Assembly (NCBI GenBank): GCA_022410635.1
Contig: JAJVDF010000434.1
Span: 187,406-251,405, forward strand
Direction of reading: 5' to 3'
Source: Tretioscincus oriximinensis
Taxonomy: Eukaryota > Chordata > Lepidosauria > Squamata > Gymnophthalmidae
DNA length: 64,000 nucleotides
Shown here piece after piece: positions 21,890 through 34,654 of the stretch. The notes below the pieces were generated by a model. It had not been told where the DNA came from, ran no database searches, and saw only the letters and a list, made by a program, of their open reading frames with translations. Made by a program: the position numbers and the translations under genes. Each line of letters begins with the position of its first letter. The first letter of the stretch is position 1.

Positions 21890-24800
21890 TGCTCTCCTAC
21901 AGAAGAATGTTAAAATGACAACAAATTTTGTTATTTTGTGATTTAAGTCTACCCTTGATATTACAAAATTCTGTGAGTTTCTTTGTCCCAGCTGGCTTCA
22001 AAATAACAAATCCATTATTGCCAAAGGTTTAATCTGATTGAGAAAAGGGACAAAGGAAGCCTTGGTTAAAATTTTGAACAGTGTGACAAAAGAAAAGTGA
22101 ACAGTCACTTGATGTTTTGTCAAAGAGCAGTCTATCAATCTCAACCCAAAAGAGTGGGGGAGTGAAGAGAACAGGTTTTTCATGCCTGTGCATTGGGGGG
22201 CTGCCAAATCTGTGTTGCCATTTGATGGTAAGAGTAAGTGTACACCTGTTCCTACCAGCTGGCAACATAACCTGCGTCAGAAGAATATGTCATAGCTGTG
22301 CTAATTCCAAACTGCTAGATGCTTCTTTGTGACAGACAGCAAAGGCAGAAAGAGGAACTGGGGGACTGAAAGAGGAGGAGTTTGCACTGCCATTTTAAGG
22401 ACACAGATGTGCGAGGAATGTGATAAAAAGGAGGAAACATCAGAGGGAATATGCTCAAACAAAAAAGCAAATGTCATTTGCATTATGTAATTATGGACAG
22501 CCATTGAGCGCATTGTAATAACACTCAGTGGGGCAATGTTAAACCTACTGCGAGTGCTAAAAGGGCTTCAGCTTGGAAAAAGGTCAGTGTGAATTAGTAT
22601 ATATTTGCAGATTAATTCTCAGTATTCCTTCATAAATTTTGTAGGTTAATAGGAGTGGAGTGGAGCAGGTTTTACGCTAATTCAGTTCAAATAGCAACAA
22701 AGCTTCTGGTTGGTCTTCTGATTTGTTGCAATAATTTGTGGCTTAGACCACTGGTATATTTGTGGATGCATCTGCATGTATGTGTGTACATGTATGTGTC
22801 CATGTTTAGAAGATGTCCCTTTATTAGGCTTTGTAGCAGTGTTTTTTCTGGATTAGAAGCAGCATGTTTGACAGCACAAAATCCTTGATGCTATATTTAG
22901 AAATGATAGGGGGTATATTTTGTTACACAAAGAATTTGCTTCCTCACTCCTGTTCCATTTGAAGCATGGAAAACCAGATTTTAATGCAATCAAAGCTTGG
23001 TTTACAGTATTTTACAGAAATGATACCTTCCTATGTATTTTTGGGTGACGTTGACAAAGAATAAAAATGCTACTGAACCAATGTGAACTCCTGGTGGTCA
23101 TATGAAAAGAACCATGCAGTTTCCTTGGCATCAATGTGGAAATATGTTGCAAAGGATAGAATTCTTATGGATTGGTAAGAATAATAATATCAGTTGTCTG
23201 GGAAATTCTTCAGTTCCATGACTCCTCTCAGAACTGATTCAGCCATTTGAATGAAGGACCAATCAGCTATCATTTCAGTACGCCTTGATACTATTAACAA
23301 GTGGCAAACCACAAGAAATCCTGCTTCACTAGGACTGGAGAAAAGATTTTCCTGTCCTATCCTTCCCTTTTCCACACTTTTTTAAAAAAAAACATTGCAG
23401 TCATGAAGGGAACTCACATAACATTATCCATTTCTTTCCAATGGGTTCATGCACAGTTAAGAAATTTCAGCATGGAAAAAGGAAATTGTTCAGAAAAATT
23501 CCAGTATGTGATGGATCAAGATTGACAATTAAGGGTTCCAGACATTTTTTACCTGTTTGGGCTTTGACATGATTGAAATAGCAATAGATGTGGAAGAAAA
23601 AGAGACAGTGGCTGGGCAAAGCTTCTCATTAGTAAGTAAAAGTTTGAAGCCAAAGAATAGATCTTAGGTCTTAGCCATTTTCTGCAGGAAGAATCCTCTG
23701 TCCCATGTCACACTGGTTCACCTTTTTTTTTTAAAGTCCACCATAGGAACTTCAAAAATAAAACCTGATGAACCAGTTTGAAAAGGATGATCATTGCACC
23801 TGCAACCTCTCTCTCCAGCCACTGTATATTAATGTATCTTCAAGAACTGGGCAGACCTCAATAGCCATTACTTTGTCATTCAATATTTATTAATTACCAT
23901 ATCCATTTTTAATATGGTTTTTTTGTGTGTGCTAATAATTGTAAGCATCATCCTAAATCCCAGAATATCAGATGTTTTGGAAAGATTGTTAGAGTGGGTA
24001 TCTGGTTATGACAAGGGCTGCAGGCACACAAAGTGCTAAAATTATCAATATGGAAAAGGATTCCAGAGTGCAATGGTACCGGCATCTTCTTGTGGTATTC
24101 TAGAAAATCCTATTAATAACAGGTATAATTTTGCAAAACATCCACTAAAGACTATTCCATGGCAACAACCTTTTTTCCAAGTGCATTACAAAAACTCTGG
24201 CCTGATCGCCACGTTCTATTTCCTGCGCTTTGAAGGTGAGTTTCTCTTCCATTTGACCCATGGATCCATGTGTGTCCAGCCTTCTATGCATCATTGGTGT
24301 GCAGTAAGCAGCCTCCTCATATCTTGGGATTTCCACAAGCCTTCCAAAAAGTTATCCTGAATAAGGGTCTCCATTTTAAAGTCCTGAAGAAGAATCTCTC
24401 CAGAGCTGCTTTTATGGAAATGTAAAGATTTCATTGTCTCTTGGACCACAGGGACTGCCTGGGAACAGTAGGAATCTGGGGTCACAGGGAATTCTGGGAA
24501 CTGTAGTTAGGAATTGTAGTGAGCAGTACCTTCTAGGGCTCCTCATGAACAAGGCAGCAGTTGAATGACAAGTAAAATGGAGACAGACGGCCAACATGTT
24601 CATTTTTTTAAGTGTTGCAAAGCATAGGAAACAGACAGGTGGGGATGTAGGCTCTGTTAAATGTGTAGAGCACAATTATTATCATGTAAGTATTATTGCA
24701 GTCCAAACCCCCCATATGCCTATAACCAAAGATTCTTTCATTCTTGCCAAACATTCATTAAAAAAAACCAGTTTAACAGATTAGAATGAGACTGAAGATT

Positions 24801-25150
24801 TATTTTCATATTGCTACTAACAAGCTACTATTAGTGTGTATGATAACAATAAAGTGTGGTGTGTGAATACAGGAAGATTTTTTCATTCTCTTACTTTTAA
24901 GCTGACTTAGACTCATGGACATCTTTGATTTTTATGATTACCTATTATAAAAATGTTTAATATCTACTTAAAATAATTATGTATTATGGCTATATTTCAG
25001 TGCCTAAACATGGCCAGTCTTTTTTTAGAAGTAGATAGTAGCAACCATTTTTGTAACTATGCTAAGAAAACTAATGCCCATGTAGAATGATTCAGTGGTA
25101 TCGAACAATATATTGCTTTTCATTAAAATATAATGTTGAATTAATTTGCA
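21890..25150. other. Unannotated intergenic DNA
   Basis: About 3.2 kb with no recognised gene. The motif GGGAATTCTGGGAACTGTAG near 24487 is reminiscent of dispersed DNA-transposon relics but too short to assign. Open frames are all under 100 residues and unsupported. Confidence 0.4.
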
Positions 25151-25151
25151 A

Positions 25152-25337
25152 TACATCGAAAATAAAGCATAAAAGTTGCATAAATTCACTTTGAAAAGTG
25201 ACTTTGATTAATTTATGTGTTATTTTTTTAATATGTAGATGTTTTGGCTGTTATGTGGCTGTTGGGTAGTTATGGAAATTGTGAGACGCTACAGTGATAT
25301 TGTATCCTGAAAGTAGGCCATTTCAGTCAGATCGTGC
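25152..25337 (+). repeat. Left arm of near-perfect inverted repeat
   Basis: 186 bp starting TACATCGAAAATAAAGCAT. It is the reverse complement of 25863-26047 except for one T in a homopolymer (7 versus 6). Both outer ends are TA, as expected for a Tc1/mariner-type insertion. Confidence 0.95.
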
Positions 25338-25862
25338 NANNGNNTNNGCNNCNNNNNNNNNNNNNNNNNNNNNNNNNNNNNNNNNNNNNNNNNNNNNNNN
25401 NNNNNNNNNNNNNNNNNNNNNNNNNNNNNNNNNNNNNNNNNNNNNNNNNNNNNNNNNNNNNNNNNNNNNNNNNNNNNNNNNNNNNNNNNNNNNNNNNNNN
25501 NNNNNNNNNNNNNNNNNNNNNNNNNNNNNNNNNNNNNNNNNNNNNNNNNNNNNNNNNNNNNNNNNNNNNNNNNNNNNNNNNNNNNNNNNNNNNNNNNNNN
25601 NNNNNNNNNNNNNNNNNNNNNNNNNNNNNNNNNNNNNNNNNNNNNNNNNNNNNNNNNNNNNNNNNNNNNNNNNNNNNNNNNNNNNNNNNNNNNNNNNNNN
25701 NNNNNNNNNNNNNNNNNNNNNNNNNNNNNNNNNNNNNNNNNNNNNNNNNNNNNNNNNNNNNNNNNNNNNNNNNNNNNNNNNNNNNNNNNNNNNNNNNNNN
25801 NNNNNNNNNNNNNNNNNNNNNNNNNNNNNNNNNNNNNNNNNNNNNNNGNNGCNNANNCNNTN
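25338..25862. other. Assembly gap with mirrored sparse base calls
   Basis: A 525-position N run. The few called bases at its two edges (offsets 2, 5, 8, 11, 12 and 15 from each side) are exact reverse complements of each other. The inverted repeat therefore continues into the gap, or the assembler folded one arm onto itself. Open frames spanning it are artefacts. Confidence 0.95.
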
Positions 25863-26047
25863 GCACGATCTGACTGAAATGGCCTACTTTCAGGATACAA
25901 TATCACTGTAGCGTCTCACAATTTCCATAACTACCCAACAGCCACATAACAGCCAAAACATCTACATATTAAAAAATAACACATAAATTAATCAAAGTCA
26001 CTTTTCAAAGTGAATTTATGCAACTTTTATGCTTTATTTTCGATGTA
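25863..26047 (-). repeat. Right arm of near-perfect inverted repeat
   Basis: 185 bp, the partner of 25152-25337, ending TTTTCGATGTA. It adjoins the Tc1-like relic. Confidence 0.95.
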
Positions 26048-26923
26048 ATTACTTCTGTATTGTTCATTCAGAAGCACAATGATTGGATTAATTTTATTAT
26101 ACAAGTAGTAGTGGCTTGTCACTATACCACCACCAAAAGGCCATCTGGTGACAGCAGAGGTTGATGCATAGTGCTCTCCAGTAATATTGACAGCCATAAT
26201 TTCTGTGCAGAGTGAAGCAACTTTCATCACTGAAGAGCACTGAGGACCACTGGTGTCTCAACCAGCATAGATGCTCCCTGGTCTGAAGTGTGTTCAGGCA
26301 CCCTTGCTGGTCATCGAGCATGCAGAGCATGCTGATATAAATTGTTATGAATGATACATGACACTTGGGTGCCTCTCACCTCCCTTAAATGTGCCTGGAG
26401 TGCTGTGACATTCATTATCCTGTTCCTCAGGGCATTGTTTACAATGAAGGGGTCATCGGTGTGTGATGTTGCTAAAGGATGCCCATTTCTGTGCTTTTCT
26501 GTGAGTTTTTCAAACTCTCTGTATCACTGTTGCAACCTGCTGATGACACTCTGGCACTCTAAGCTCAGTGGCCACTTGCATCTCAGAATGTCCTGCTTGT
26601 AGCCTCCCAATGTTGTCTTGGTCTCATGATGCCAACATGTGTTCAGTCTGATGAAGACTGTTTAAATCTCAATTCAAATTCATTCCTTCAATTGATTAAT
26701 TGGTTCAGGACTCAACCACTTGTTGTTACTTTTGTCCTTCAGCTCCTTGTTAGAGATCATTGAGTTGTGCCAACAGTACTAAAACACTGATGAACATGTG
26801 CTTTCTAAAGTGCATAGATGGTATAATTTGGTTCACTTGCAAAAATAAAAAATAAAAACATTATTTTCATCTAGAACTTCCCACCCAAAGACAACTATCT
26901 CTAACTTTTTGTGAGTAGTTGTA
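26048..26923 (-). pseudogene. Tc1-like transposase relic
   Basis: On the minus strand the frame at 26097-26330 includes REHLCWLRHQWSSVLFSDES and CFTL, the block around the second catalytic aspartate of Tc1-family DD34E transposases (W..V.F.DES.F). Upstream minus-strand sequence to about 26640 continues with further Tc1-like but frameshifted sequence, including KHRNGHPLA. At 26880-26923 the minus strand begins TACAACTACTCACAAAAAG, compatible with a Tc1-type terminal repeat. No matching left terminus is visible, as the inverted-repeat element abuts there. Stops and frameshifts make it inactive. Confidence 0.7.
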
Positions 26924-27264
26924 TACAATGAGATATATATTTCCATAGTTTCTTGTAATTTATTGTCCAGGAATTATCACTGGGAACCATTTTCATCTGC
27001 TGTTGGGAAGCAATGTTTTCTGCCATTTCTGTACCCTAGGTTGAAGAATTTCTCTTTTTAGCCCAGGAACAGGAATGTTATATTTTTTCAGCAATTGTGG
27101 TGACAGAACACACTAGGCATATAGAACACAGAAAGGCTAGAATACAAGACATCACATTTCCTACAGGAACGTTTCCAGAGAGCACGAATAATTGTTTGTT
27201 TGTTTTAACACAGTCCATGCACAGTTTATGTTAAGTTTAATTCAGCTGATTAGAGAATAGTATT

Positions 27265-27540
27265 TTTATTTATTTATTTATTTACACGTATACCCTGCCC
27301 ATAGCCGAATGTCTCGGGGTGGCAACAATAAAAAACAGTACAAAATTTACATTTTAAAACAGTAACAATCAGTATCTGAAGGTGGAGGGGAAAAGAAGCA
27401 TTTCTTCAACCAAAGGCCAGGTTGAAGAGGTGCATCTTCATCGACCTTCTAAAATAATACAATGATGATAACAGATGCACCTCGAGGGGGAGATTATTCC
27501 AAAAACTGGGGGCAACCACCAAGAAGTTCTACTTCTGTTA
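27265..27540 (-). pseudogene. L2-type LINE 3' end
   Basis: The minus strand reads FRRSMKMHLFNLAFG, the L2-type C-terminal block, followed by a 3' UTR and ending in an (ATTT)n tail (plus-strand 27265-27283) next to ACACGTATACCCTGCCC. 5'-truncated. Confidence 0.65.
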
Positions 27541-28784
27541 TAAGGGTGAACTATTTCCCAGTCAAAGTGCAAATTTGGCCATAGAAAGACCCCTCTGAAA
27601 ACATCTTTTTAAAAAGATTAATATGTTCACATGTTACAAAACCAGAACAGTATGCAATATATTGTTGGGTGAAATATCTGATATAATGAAATTCATTTGG
27701 CTTCTAAGTTTTAAAAATGAACACAGCTGTGCTAATAAAATGTAATATATGTTCCTCATCATTAAGGCCTACAAATGCAGTGGGTAAAAAGCAGTGATAT
27801 ATCAGAACCCGGTTTCTTAGCAAAATACAAACATATTAGAGCTTAATAATTCACAACTAATTCTGTTTCCTACTTTTTTTCAAATTGTGAGCAAAAAAAA
27901 TCACAACCAGCCAAGATTCATTTACATACTGACTGGTAATTTCCTCTTCTAGAGCTGAAACTGCTCTCTAGATAATTTTGCATAGTAGTATATCTGCATG
28001 TCACGATCAGTGGCTTGCTGTGTTGAACGGCTCTTCAGAACTGACAACTGGATAATAGCTTTACTTTCAGCCAGCAGAGGAACTCAAGAGCAAGAATGTA
28101 GAGATAATGTGAATATAATTCATTATTCAAATATGCAAGTGATGAACTGAAAACAAAGAAGGAAGAGTAATAATGGTGTCATTATTTTTATTACTCTTGT
28201 TTTGCAAACGTAGCGTGAAACATTAAAGTAGATCTAGGAGAGATTTTCAGCTGTACAGTGACAAATTTACTTTCTTGGCAATATTGATAAAAAGAAAGTA
28301 AAGAAGACAGCTGCTCTCTATGGAAGGTATGCAGTGCTAGAAGATATACTATTAAATCCCTCTTCGTTGGCCCTTTCTTGTTCCTCAAAACCTGAACTTT
28401 ACTTACCGTATATGCTCAAATATAAAGTGAGTTTTTCAGCACATTTCCAGAGCCCCCCTCACTTATATTCAGGTCTCGTCATTCAGCCTGTAAGAAGGAA
28501 CCTCCTTCTTGCTTTTTTCTCATTTCCTGCTGCCGCCTAACTCCACATAGCTGAGGGGGAAGGGGAGGAGAGTTTAGGGAAAGAACAAATCTTCCTCCAT
28601 CAAGGACTCCACCCCACAGCCACTTATTCTACCAGTGCTGCTGCTTGGGGAAGGGAGAGAACTGCCCTTTAGGGCTCTTTCCAGCTGGAGGAGGACCTCC
28701 AGCCCAGCCCAGACAATGAGGGAGAAGACAAGCCCCGAGGGTAATTTTTAAAAACTTTTTATTCCCCTTTCCTTTTTCAGGAAT
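27541..28784. other. Mostly unannotated; possible DNA-transposon scrap
   Basis: At 28406-28480 the phrase ACCGTATATGCTCAAATATA, then AGTGAGTTTTTCAGC, recalls a dispersed vertebrate DNA-transposon end of the 'CGTATATACTCGAGTATAAG' type, at low confidence. The rest of the stretch shows nothing clear. Confidence 0.3.
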
Positions 28785-28960
28785 TGCTTGGCCATCCACA
28801 TTCGGGGGCTGCCATAGTCTACACTAGCATGTGGATGGCAGGCTCCCATTCTGAGGTCCAGTCCAAAACAAAGGTCAAGGGGCAAAAAACCTTAAAATCA
28901 ACCAAAGTCCTGACCACACTGAGCCTTATTCTGGGCTGTATTTCAGTACAGATCTAGTGT
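28785..28960. mobile_element. Palindromic MITE family P fragment
   Basis: GGCCATCCACATTCGGGGG, TCTACACTAGCATGTGGATG, GCTCCCATTCTGAGG and CACTGAGCCTTATTCTGGGC match parts of the 16487-16632 copy, with a roughly 60-bp insertion or rearrangement between them. Confidence 0.6.
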
Positions 28961-29452
28961 CCCTTCAGCACTCAGTGTTATGGAGATGACAGATTTCAAT
29001 ACTTCTCCAAGGCATTTTGAGAAAGTGAGGCATTTTATCGAAAATTACTTTATAAGCAAAATTCCAGGAAAGTAAATTCTTTGTATGCTTTGTGACTGCA
29101 TTTGGCTCGCTAATCTAGATTTGAAAGTAGGAAGTTCAGGTTTCTGCTCTCAGCAGCAGATTATAGTCTATTCCCTTCAGACTAGGTGGAATATTTCAAG
29201 AGCATGACATGCAAACCTTATTGAATGCTCAAACGATATAAAACGACTGGTTTGGATGCTTCTTTCCTTCACTCCCTCCACTCAGATTATCCCTGTTCTA
29301 ATTTTAAATCTAAATGAACAGTCTGTTTGAATCTTAAAGCTAACATATCAAGAAGATAATGTTTAATGACAAAGTGTGACACATACACTATTTTTTATTA
29401 CAAATTTTCCACTAAATTCACTAATGCCATGAAAATTGTATGCCAGAAATGA

Positions 29453-29865
29453 AGTCTGTGTGCACACGATGACGTAAAACCCGGTATAAAGTATATTCTG
29501 GAATATAGCAATGTCTGTGCGTATCACCCGCGTGTCTGTGCACACAAAACGTCTATATCCCATGGCCGATGCTTCACATCCCATTCAGCCCAAGTTTTTT
29601 TTTTTACTTGCAGCAGCCTATGGAAACAACTGCTGCGTTCTTGGTTGTTTTTTCCTCCCACGTCAAATGTGTGCACACGCCTGCATGCCACCACAGACGC
29701 GAGAGGACGGGGGCTCTCCAGAACAATGCCTGAATATCCCAACAATAGTTTATTCTGGGATAAATGGCGTTTACTGCAGGACGACTGCTCAAAAACACTT
29801 AACCCGTGTGCTGTAGTCTTCCTCGTCTCACTCCGATTGAAGTAGAAATATGCTCTGCGGTCAAA
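29453..29865 (-). mobile_element. MITE family T, copy 3
   Basis: Closely related to 16759-17154 in the same orientation. Shared landmarks are GCAGCCTATGGAAACAACTG, GCGAGAGGACGGGGGCTCTC, ATAGTTTATTCTGGGATAAA and ACTTAACCCGTGTGCTGTAG. The left end is GTCTGTGTGCACACGATGAC. Shared open frames with copy 2 (such as AYGNNCCVL on the plus strand) carry stops and no family signature, so I treat them as accidental. Confidence 0.75.
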
Positions 29866-30834
29866 GTCAATATTCTACATTGTTCTAGAAAACATAATTT
29901 AAAAAACCATTATTCTTTGTTGCATTTCTTTACATCACTGATAGCCATGCCCTTCTTGTGATGTTCCTCATCTTCCCAACTCTTATCCTCAGATACTTGC
30001 AAGATCATATTATTTTTCTTGTAAAGGTTCCCCACAAACACATATTAGATAAAGGGGAGTATTTCACTTCAAATGTTCATTAAGTCACCAGTATTTTGTG
30101 CTATGTTGGTTGTATATAAAAAAATGAGTTGCACAAACAAATTTGGTTGATCAATTATTGTCTGAAGGTACCCAAAGATTGAACTATTCCTGTTCTCACA
30201 ACAGGATGATTTTTGTTGTTGTTAGAAAAAGTTATAAATTAGTGCATTATTTATGTTGGCCAGTGGACAGTTCTCAGGCCTGGATACAATGGCTCTCCTA
30301 TCTGGTTCGTAGGATCATCTTCATGCTGTGCTATGCAGGGCAAGGCAGCTTCAGTTTTCCTCAAGTTCCACCTGGGAAAAGGCTCCTTTATTGTGGAAGG
30401 AGAGGTTGCTGATGTTTTCCAACGTCAGCCTGAAATACCTCTCCTTCTAATGGAAAGCTGTCTGGAGCCCTGGGTGACTGGCATGCTGCTATGGGGCTTG
30501 GAGAGGCCAAGAGGATGCCAGCCAGAATTCCAAAATCACAGCAACTTCTTAATTCTTTGTGCATCCCCTCTCGGCAGCTCTTTTTGAGGTAATGTAAATG
30601 GGGGATTGCTTTATGCCGGGTTTAAATTCCATTTTGGGTTTACCCTTTAGTGTGGAAGGGACTGATGTCAGCTCATGCATGGTGGTAGCTTTTGATGACA
30701 GTTTCACAACAAAGTTCCACAATTTCTATTACTAAAACTGTGAAGCAAGTAGCACTAGCCTCTTTGGGGCATTTTAATTTCAATTGTTATTTTATGGTTT
30801 TGTGGTCCTATGAATTTTATATGAGTCAGAGTTA
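29866..30834. other. Unannotated intergenic DNA
   Basis: No recognisable gene or repeat family. Confidence 0.4.
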
Positions 30835-30876
30835 GCCACCAAAGAAGACCGAGACAAAGGTCAAAACGCGTTTGGC
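30835..30876 (+). ncRNA. Decayed hammerhead ribozyme-like motif
   Basis: The layout fits a minimal type I hammerhead: stem I GCCA (30835-30838) with TGGC (30873-30876), stem II GACC (30847-30850) with GGTC (30859-30862), and stem III/loop ACGCGT (30866-30871), the compact form described in Penelope-like elements. The core is damaged: the CUGANGA box reads CCAAAGA and the GAAA box reads AAAA. It is probably a relic of a Penelope terminal repeat, with no coding part nearby, and is not expected to be catalytic. Confidence 0.4.
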
Positions 30877-33800
30877 CATTTGTAAGTTCATCATTTGGTG
30901 CGTTCCACCCAGGGCTGCCAACACCTTTATACAACAATATGCAACACCTTTACCTATGGACTGATTTGTATTCTGACTATCCTGCACTTCCTGGACGTAC
31001 TTGTACATTGTAGACAATTTACAGAATTTTTAATGAACTTTATGTAGTTGTATGTTGATTTATATATAAATCTGTGCTTGTTGCACATAATTTTTTTCCA
31101 GAGAGTTTTATTTTTTAATTATTATTGGTAATTCTACGCTATTGAGGTTTTTCCTTCTTTTTGTTTTACAAGATTCTCCTTGCTGTTGTGTACTTGTTGA
31201 GATAAAGATATGCTTGTTTGTGATTTTCTACTAAGTAGCAGAGCTGTACTTTTGTGGCAGAGTACGATAGCAATCTGGTTACCAAATAATGGAGTCCACA
31301 AGTTTTGTTAACTTGTTCTGTGACAAAAACTTGCAAAAACACAACAGTACTTTTATTTTGAACCTCTTTGTTCAAGATTTTGGTTGTTTGGCTACAACAA
31401 CAGGCAACATTCTCAAGCAGAGAGAAGCTATAAAGGCATTGTGAGGCAGATTCAAAATTAAATTTGTCTTGTTGTCAGATCCTTGCAGCATTAAACAAAT
31501 CTTGTTCTAGATTCATATGTGCCATGACTTAACCCAAATTGGCTGCATTAGCATGATTAATGTGATCTACCACTAATCCAGTCTAGTGGGCTTTTAGCAC
31601 ATATGAGATTTGGGTTAGCACTAGCCCCAGGCAGAAAGTATGAACTCCTTAAATCAGACTAGAAAGCTCTTAAGTATTGTTGGTTGATTAAAAAAACACT
31701 TTAACAGATGGAATTATCTGAAGTTATTTTAAGAAAATGATTTATTTCAAAAATGAGAAGACAATTTAAAACAAAAACAATGAAAATTATGTTTGAAATC
31801 TTCCTTGTCACTGTGTTAGATGAGATTTGAAAAAAAGATTTAGAGTCTCCATTTATTTTAGTAAAGTAAAATTGTTTTCTGTTTATTTTTAAATAGATAC
31901 TCTCCTAACTAATTATTTTTTCTAGAGTTCAATACATATATTAGTACAAGCAAAGAGGAAGAAGGAAAAAATCATTGTATGATGTGTGAGCTATTTTCAT
32001 AAACCAGAAATGACCCCATAAGTCACAAAGGTATACAACAGAGCCTGTAGATAATGTTTTCTATTAGCTACCTGGCTGTTATATTTTAATTTATGACTTC
32101 AAATGTAATTTCTCTGAACCTACAAACAGATTTTCTTTTCTTTTGGTACAAAGCCAATGAAGAGCATAAGAACTTAGAATTGCCATGCTGAAGCTGTTTT
32201 TAAAATAATGACTATTTAAGCCCATGTACCACTTTTCAAGGATAGCCAATTGTGTCAAACCATCTTCCAGTTGCTGGGTAACACATGCAATCACCAGAAG
32301 TCCATCAACCCAAGTCCCATCATTTATTCCATTTTATTTTTCAATGAAATTACCATTTTATTTTTTCTGTAATGTTCTGTTTCTCTAGTGGTTTTAAGGC
32401 ATTTAATCTGACATTTTGGCCAGATCTTTTAGTTTGTTTACATGTGGTAAATTGGGAAGGGTAAGGAATACTGTTTTCTATTTATTTTCCCATGTAACTA
32501 TTTTTCAAAGAGTGTGTGTGCAGAATCAGTTGCATGAAGAAAAGCATTTAATCAATGCAATCTCAGATTTAAAATCTGGCATTTTTTACGAAAAGCTGTA
32601 TAACTAGATTTCTGGTTATATTTATTTATAAAGGACTTCTGTTGCAGGTTATCTGGTTAGATAACCAATAATGAATGGGTTGTTTTTCTTCCTCTTTTTC
32701 ATAAAGTAGCAATTCATTTTCATCAGTAGAAAACAATCATGCTGTGAATACGTTTTTGCTATTAATACTTATTCTTCGGTTCATAAACATCCCATTTGGA
32801 ATTCTAGCTGGTTTTGTAGCTAATCTTTCATTGGAAAGAAACTGATCTGCAGAAGAATGAAGGGTAGGTAAGTGGAATGCATTTCATCTATTTGAAATAA
32901 CTGCAAATCTCACAGCATTAAGAGCAAAAATGGGGGGAGAAACTCTTAATGAGTATTGCACTAGTCAGCACCAAAAATAGTGCAAAACAGAATTGCATTT
33001 GCTCTGTCACTAGGATGACTGACATTTAATTATTGTCTATTCTGCGTGCTGATAATTTCATCCTTATCATTCATTGTTAAATCCTTTTCGAACCCCAAGA
33101 AAAATGAGATCAAGTGACAAAAATGAGATAATGAGATCATGTGCAATAGAATAAAATTATATCTTGTTAGTAAGAGACAATTCACGAAAGCAGTTTATTT
33201 TATAGGGGCTATGCAAGCTTTGTAAGGAAATGTGAATTAAATATGGTGAGTGCACAGAAAAGCTGTAGGAAAGGCTTGGCAGCCCTCCCAAGCGAGATTT
33301 ATTTCTTGGTTACAAAGCCTATTATATCCCTTACGAAAAACTATAAACTCACTAGATAGCTAAAGAAAAACCAACCAATTGAAAATATATGTCATATTTT
33401 TGTGTTGTTCATTGCTGCTATTAAGTGTTTCCTTTCATATCGTCAGGAATATTAATCAGTTCCTATCATAATTTAAATTCAAAAAATACTTTTATAATTT
33501 TTTGTTTTTATCATAATCAAATATATATTCTGTCAAATTAAAGAAGGATCTTTTCAGGAGCAGTATGCTGTTAAACTGACTGCATCTTGATATTGCTTAC
33601 TTATTCCACTATACATGAGTACGCTGGATTAAAGTAGTCTTCCAAAACACTTAATAGTTTGTATTTTCCTCCTAAAAAGATGCATCCACCTTATACAAAC
33701 TTATTAATTGTATCATGTTATACTATCAATGGTAGTTGGGCAGTAGTAGCATGCAGATAAATAGCTGTTGTTGCTTCAGATATTTAATGACATTTCATTA

Positions 33801-34509
33801 GTATTTGCATATCATAAGTAATGAAAGGCATGTAGGAGAGTTCAGCATTCTATGGTATAATGATCAATGATGGGGCTTGGAACTTTGGCAGCCTCCAGAG
33901 ATTTGAGAACTGGGTTAGAAACTGACTAAAAAACAGAAAACACAGGGAAGTAATAAATGGACTCTGGGTGGAAAGACATGATAAGTGGTATACTCCAGGG
34001 AACATTACTGGGAGGGGATGGAAGGAAAGAAAAAAGGAAAAAACAAGGAAGGAAAAATAGAAGCAGCAAGTGAAAGGAGATGGGAAGGGCAAGGAAGGGT
34101 GGAAGGAGTGGGTGGAAGCATGGAAGGGAACAAGAGGGGCTAGGGCCCATTGCATTACCATAATGCAATGGGGCTAATTCCACTAGGATGAAATAGATGT
34201 GCATTTTGTTCATGAAAGAGTATTATTCTCATTCTCTATTCCTTGGCTTTTGAGCAGTATCTTCTACCCAGAATCAACATGTCATTACAACTTTCTTTTT
34301 TGAAAAAAATATACATTTCTATCCTGCACTTCATAGGATATTTAGGGACAGGTACAGCAAAAACTTTAGAATTGCAGTTCATTAAAGGAGGATCACAGTA
34401 ACGTTTTTAGAATAAAAATTAAAATATGCAAACTGGCACCCATTGCTGAGAAAGTTGTTTCCTATGTTATCACAACTCAAATATCAAAGACCTTTCCTAC
34501 AATACACTT
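30877..34509. other. AT-rich unannotated DNA
   Basis: About 3.6 kb without a recognised gene or transposon. 30885-31100 may still be Penelope 3' sequence. 32590-32760 and 33010-33100 contain TAAT/ATTA-rich, repeat-free stretches that could be conserved noncoding DNA. 34017-34140 is a purine-rich GGAA-type tract giving spurious pyrimidine-strand frames. Confidence 0.35.
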
Positions 34510-34630
34510 TATTTTGCGATATATCTTGAAATAGGAACCTATAAACTACATACCAGTGTAAAAGCCTACACTCATACAGATATCACGCACCTGTTCCAAA
34601 ATATAACCCCAAATAAAGCTTAAAGCCCTT
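34510..34630. mobile_element. Palindromic MITE family P fragment
   Basis: GCGATATATCTTGAAATAGG, TACCAGTGTAAAAGCCTACA and CCCCAAATAAAGCTTAAAGC recall the central palindrome and arm of family P. Diverged. Confidence 0.4.
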
Positions 34631-34654
34631 CACGTTTGTGATCTGCATCATTTA

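Noticed and set aside
25289..25911. Frames of 179-205 residues across the N run on both strands
   Set aside because: Composed almost entirely of unknown residues from the gap.
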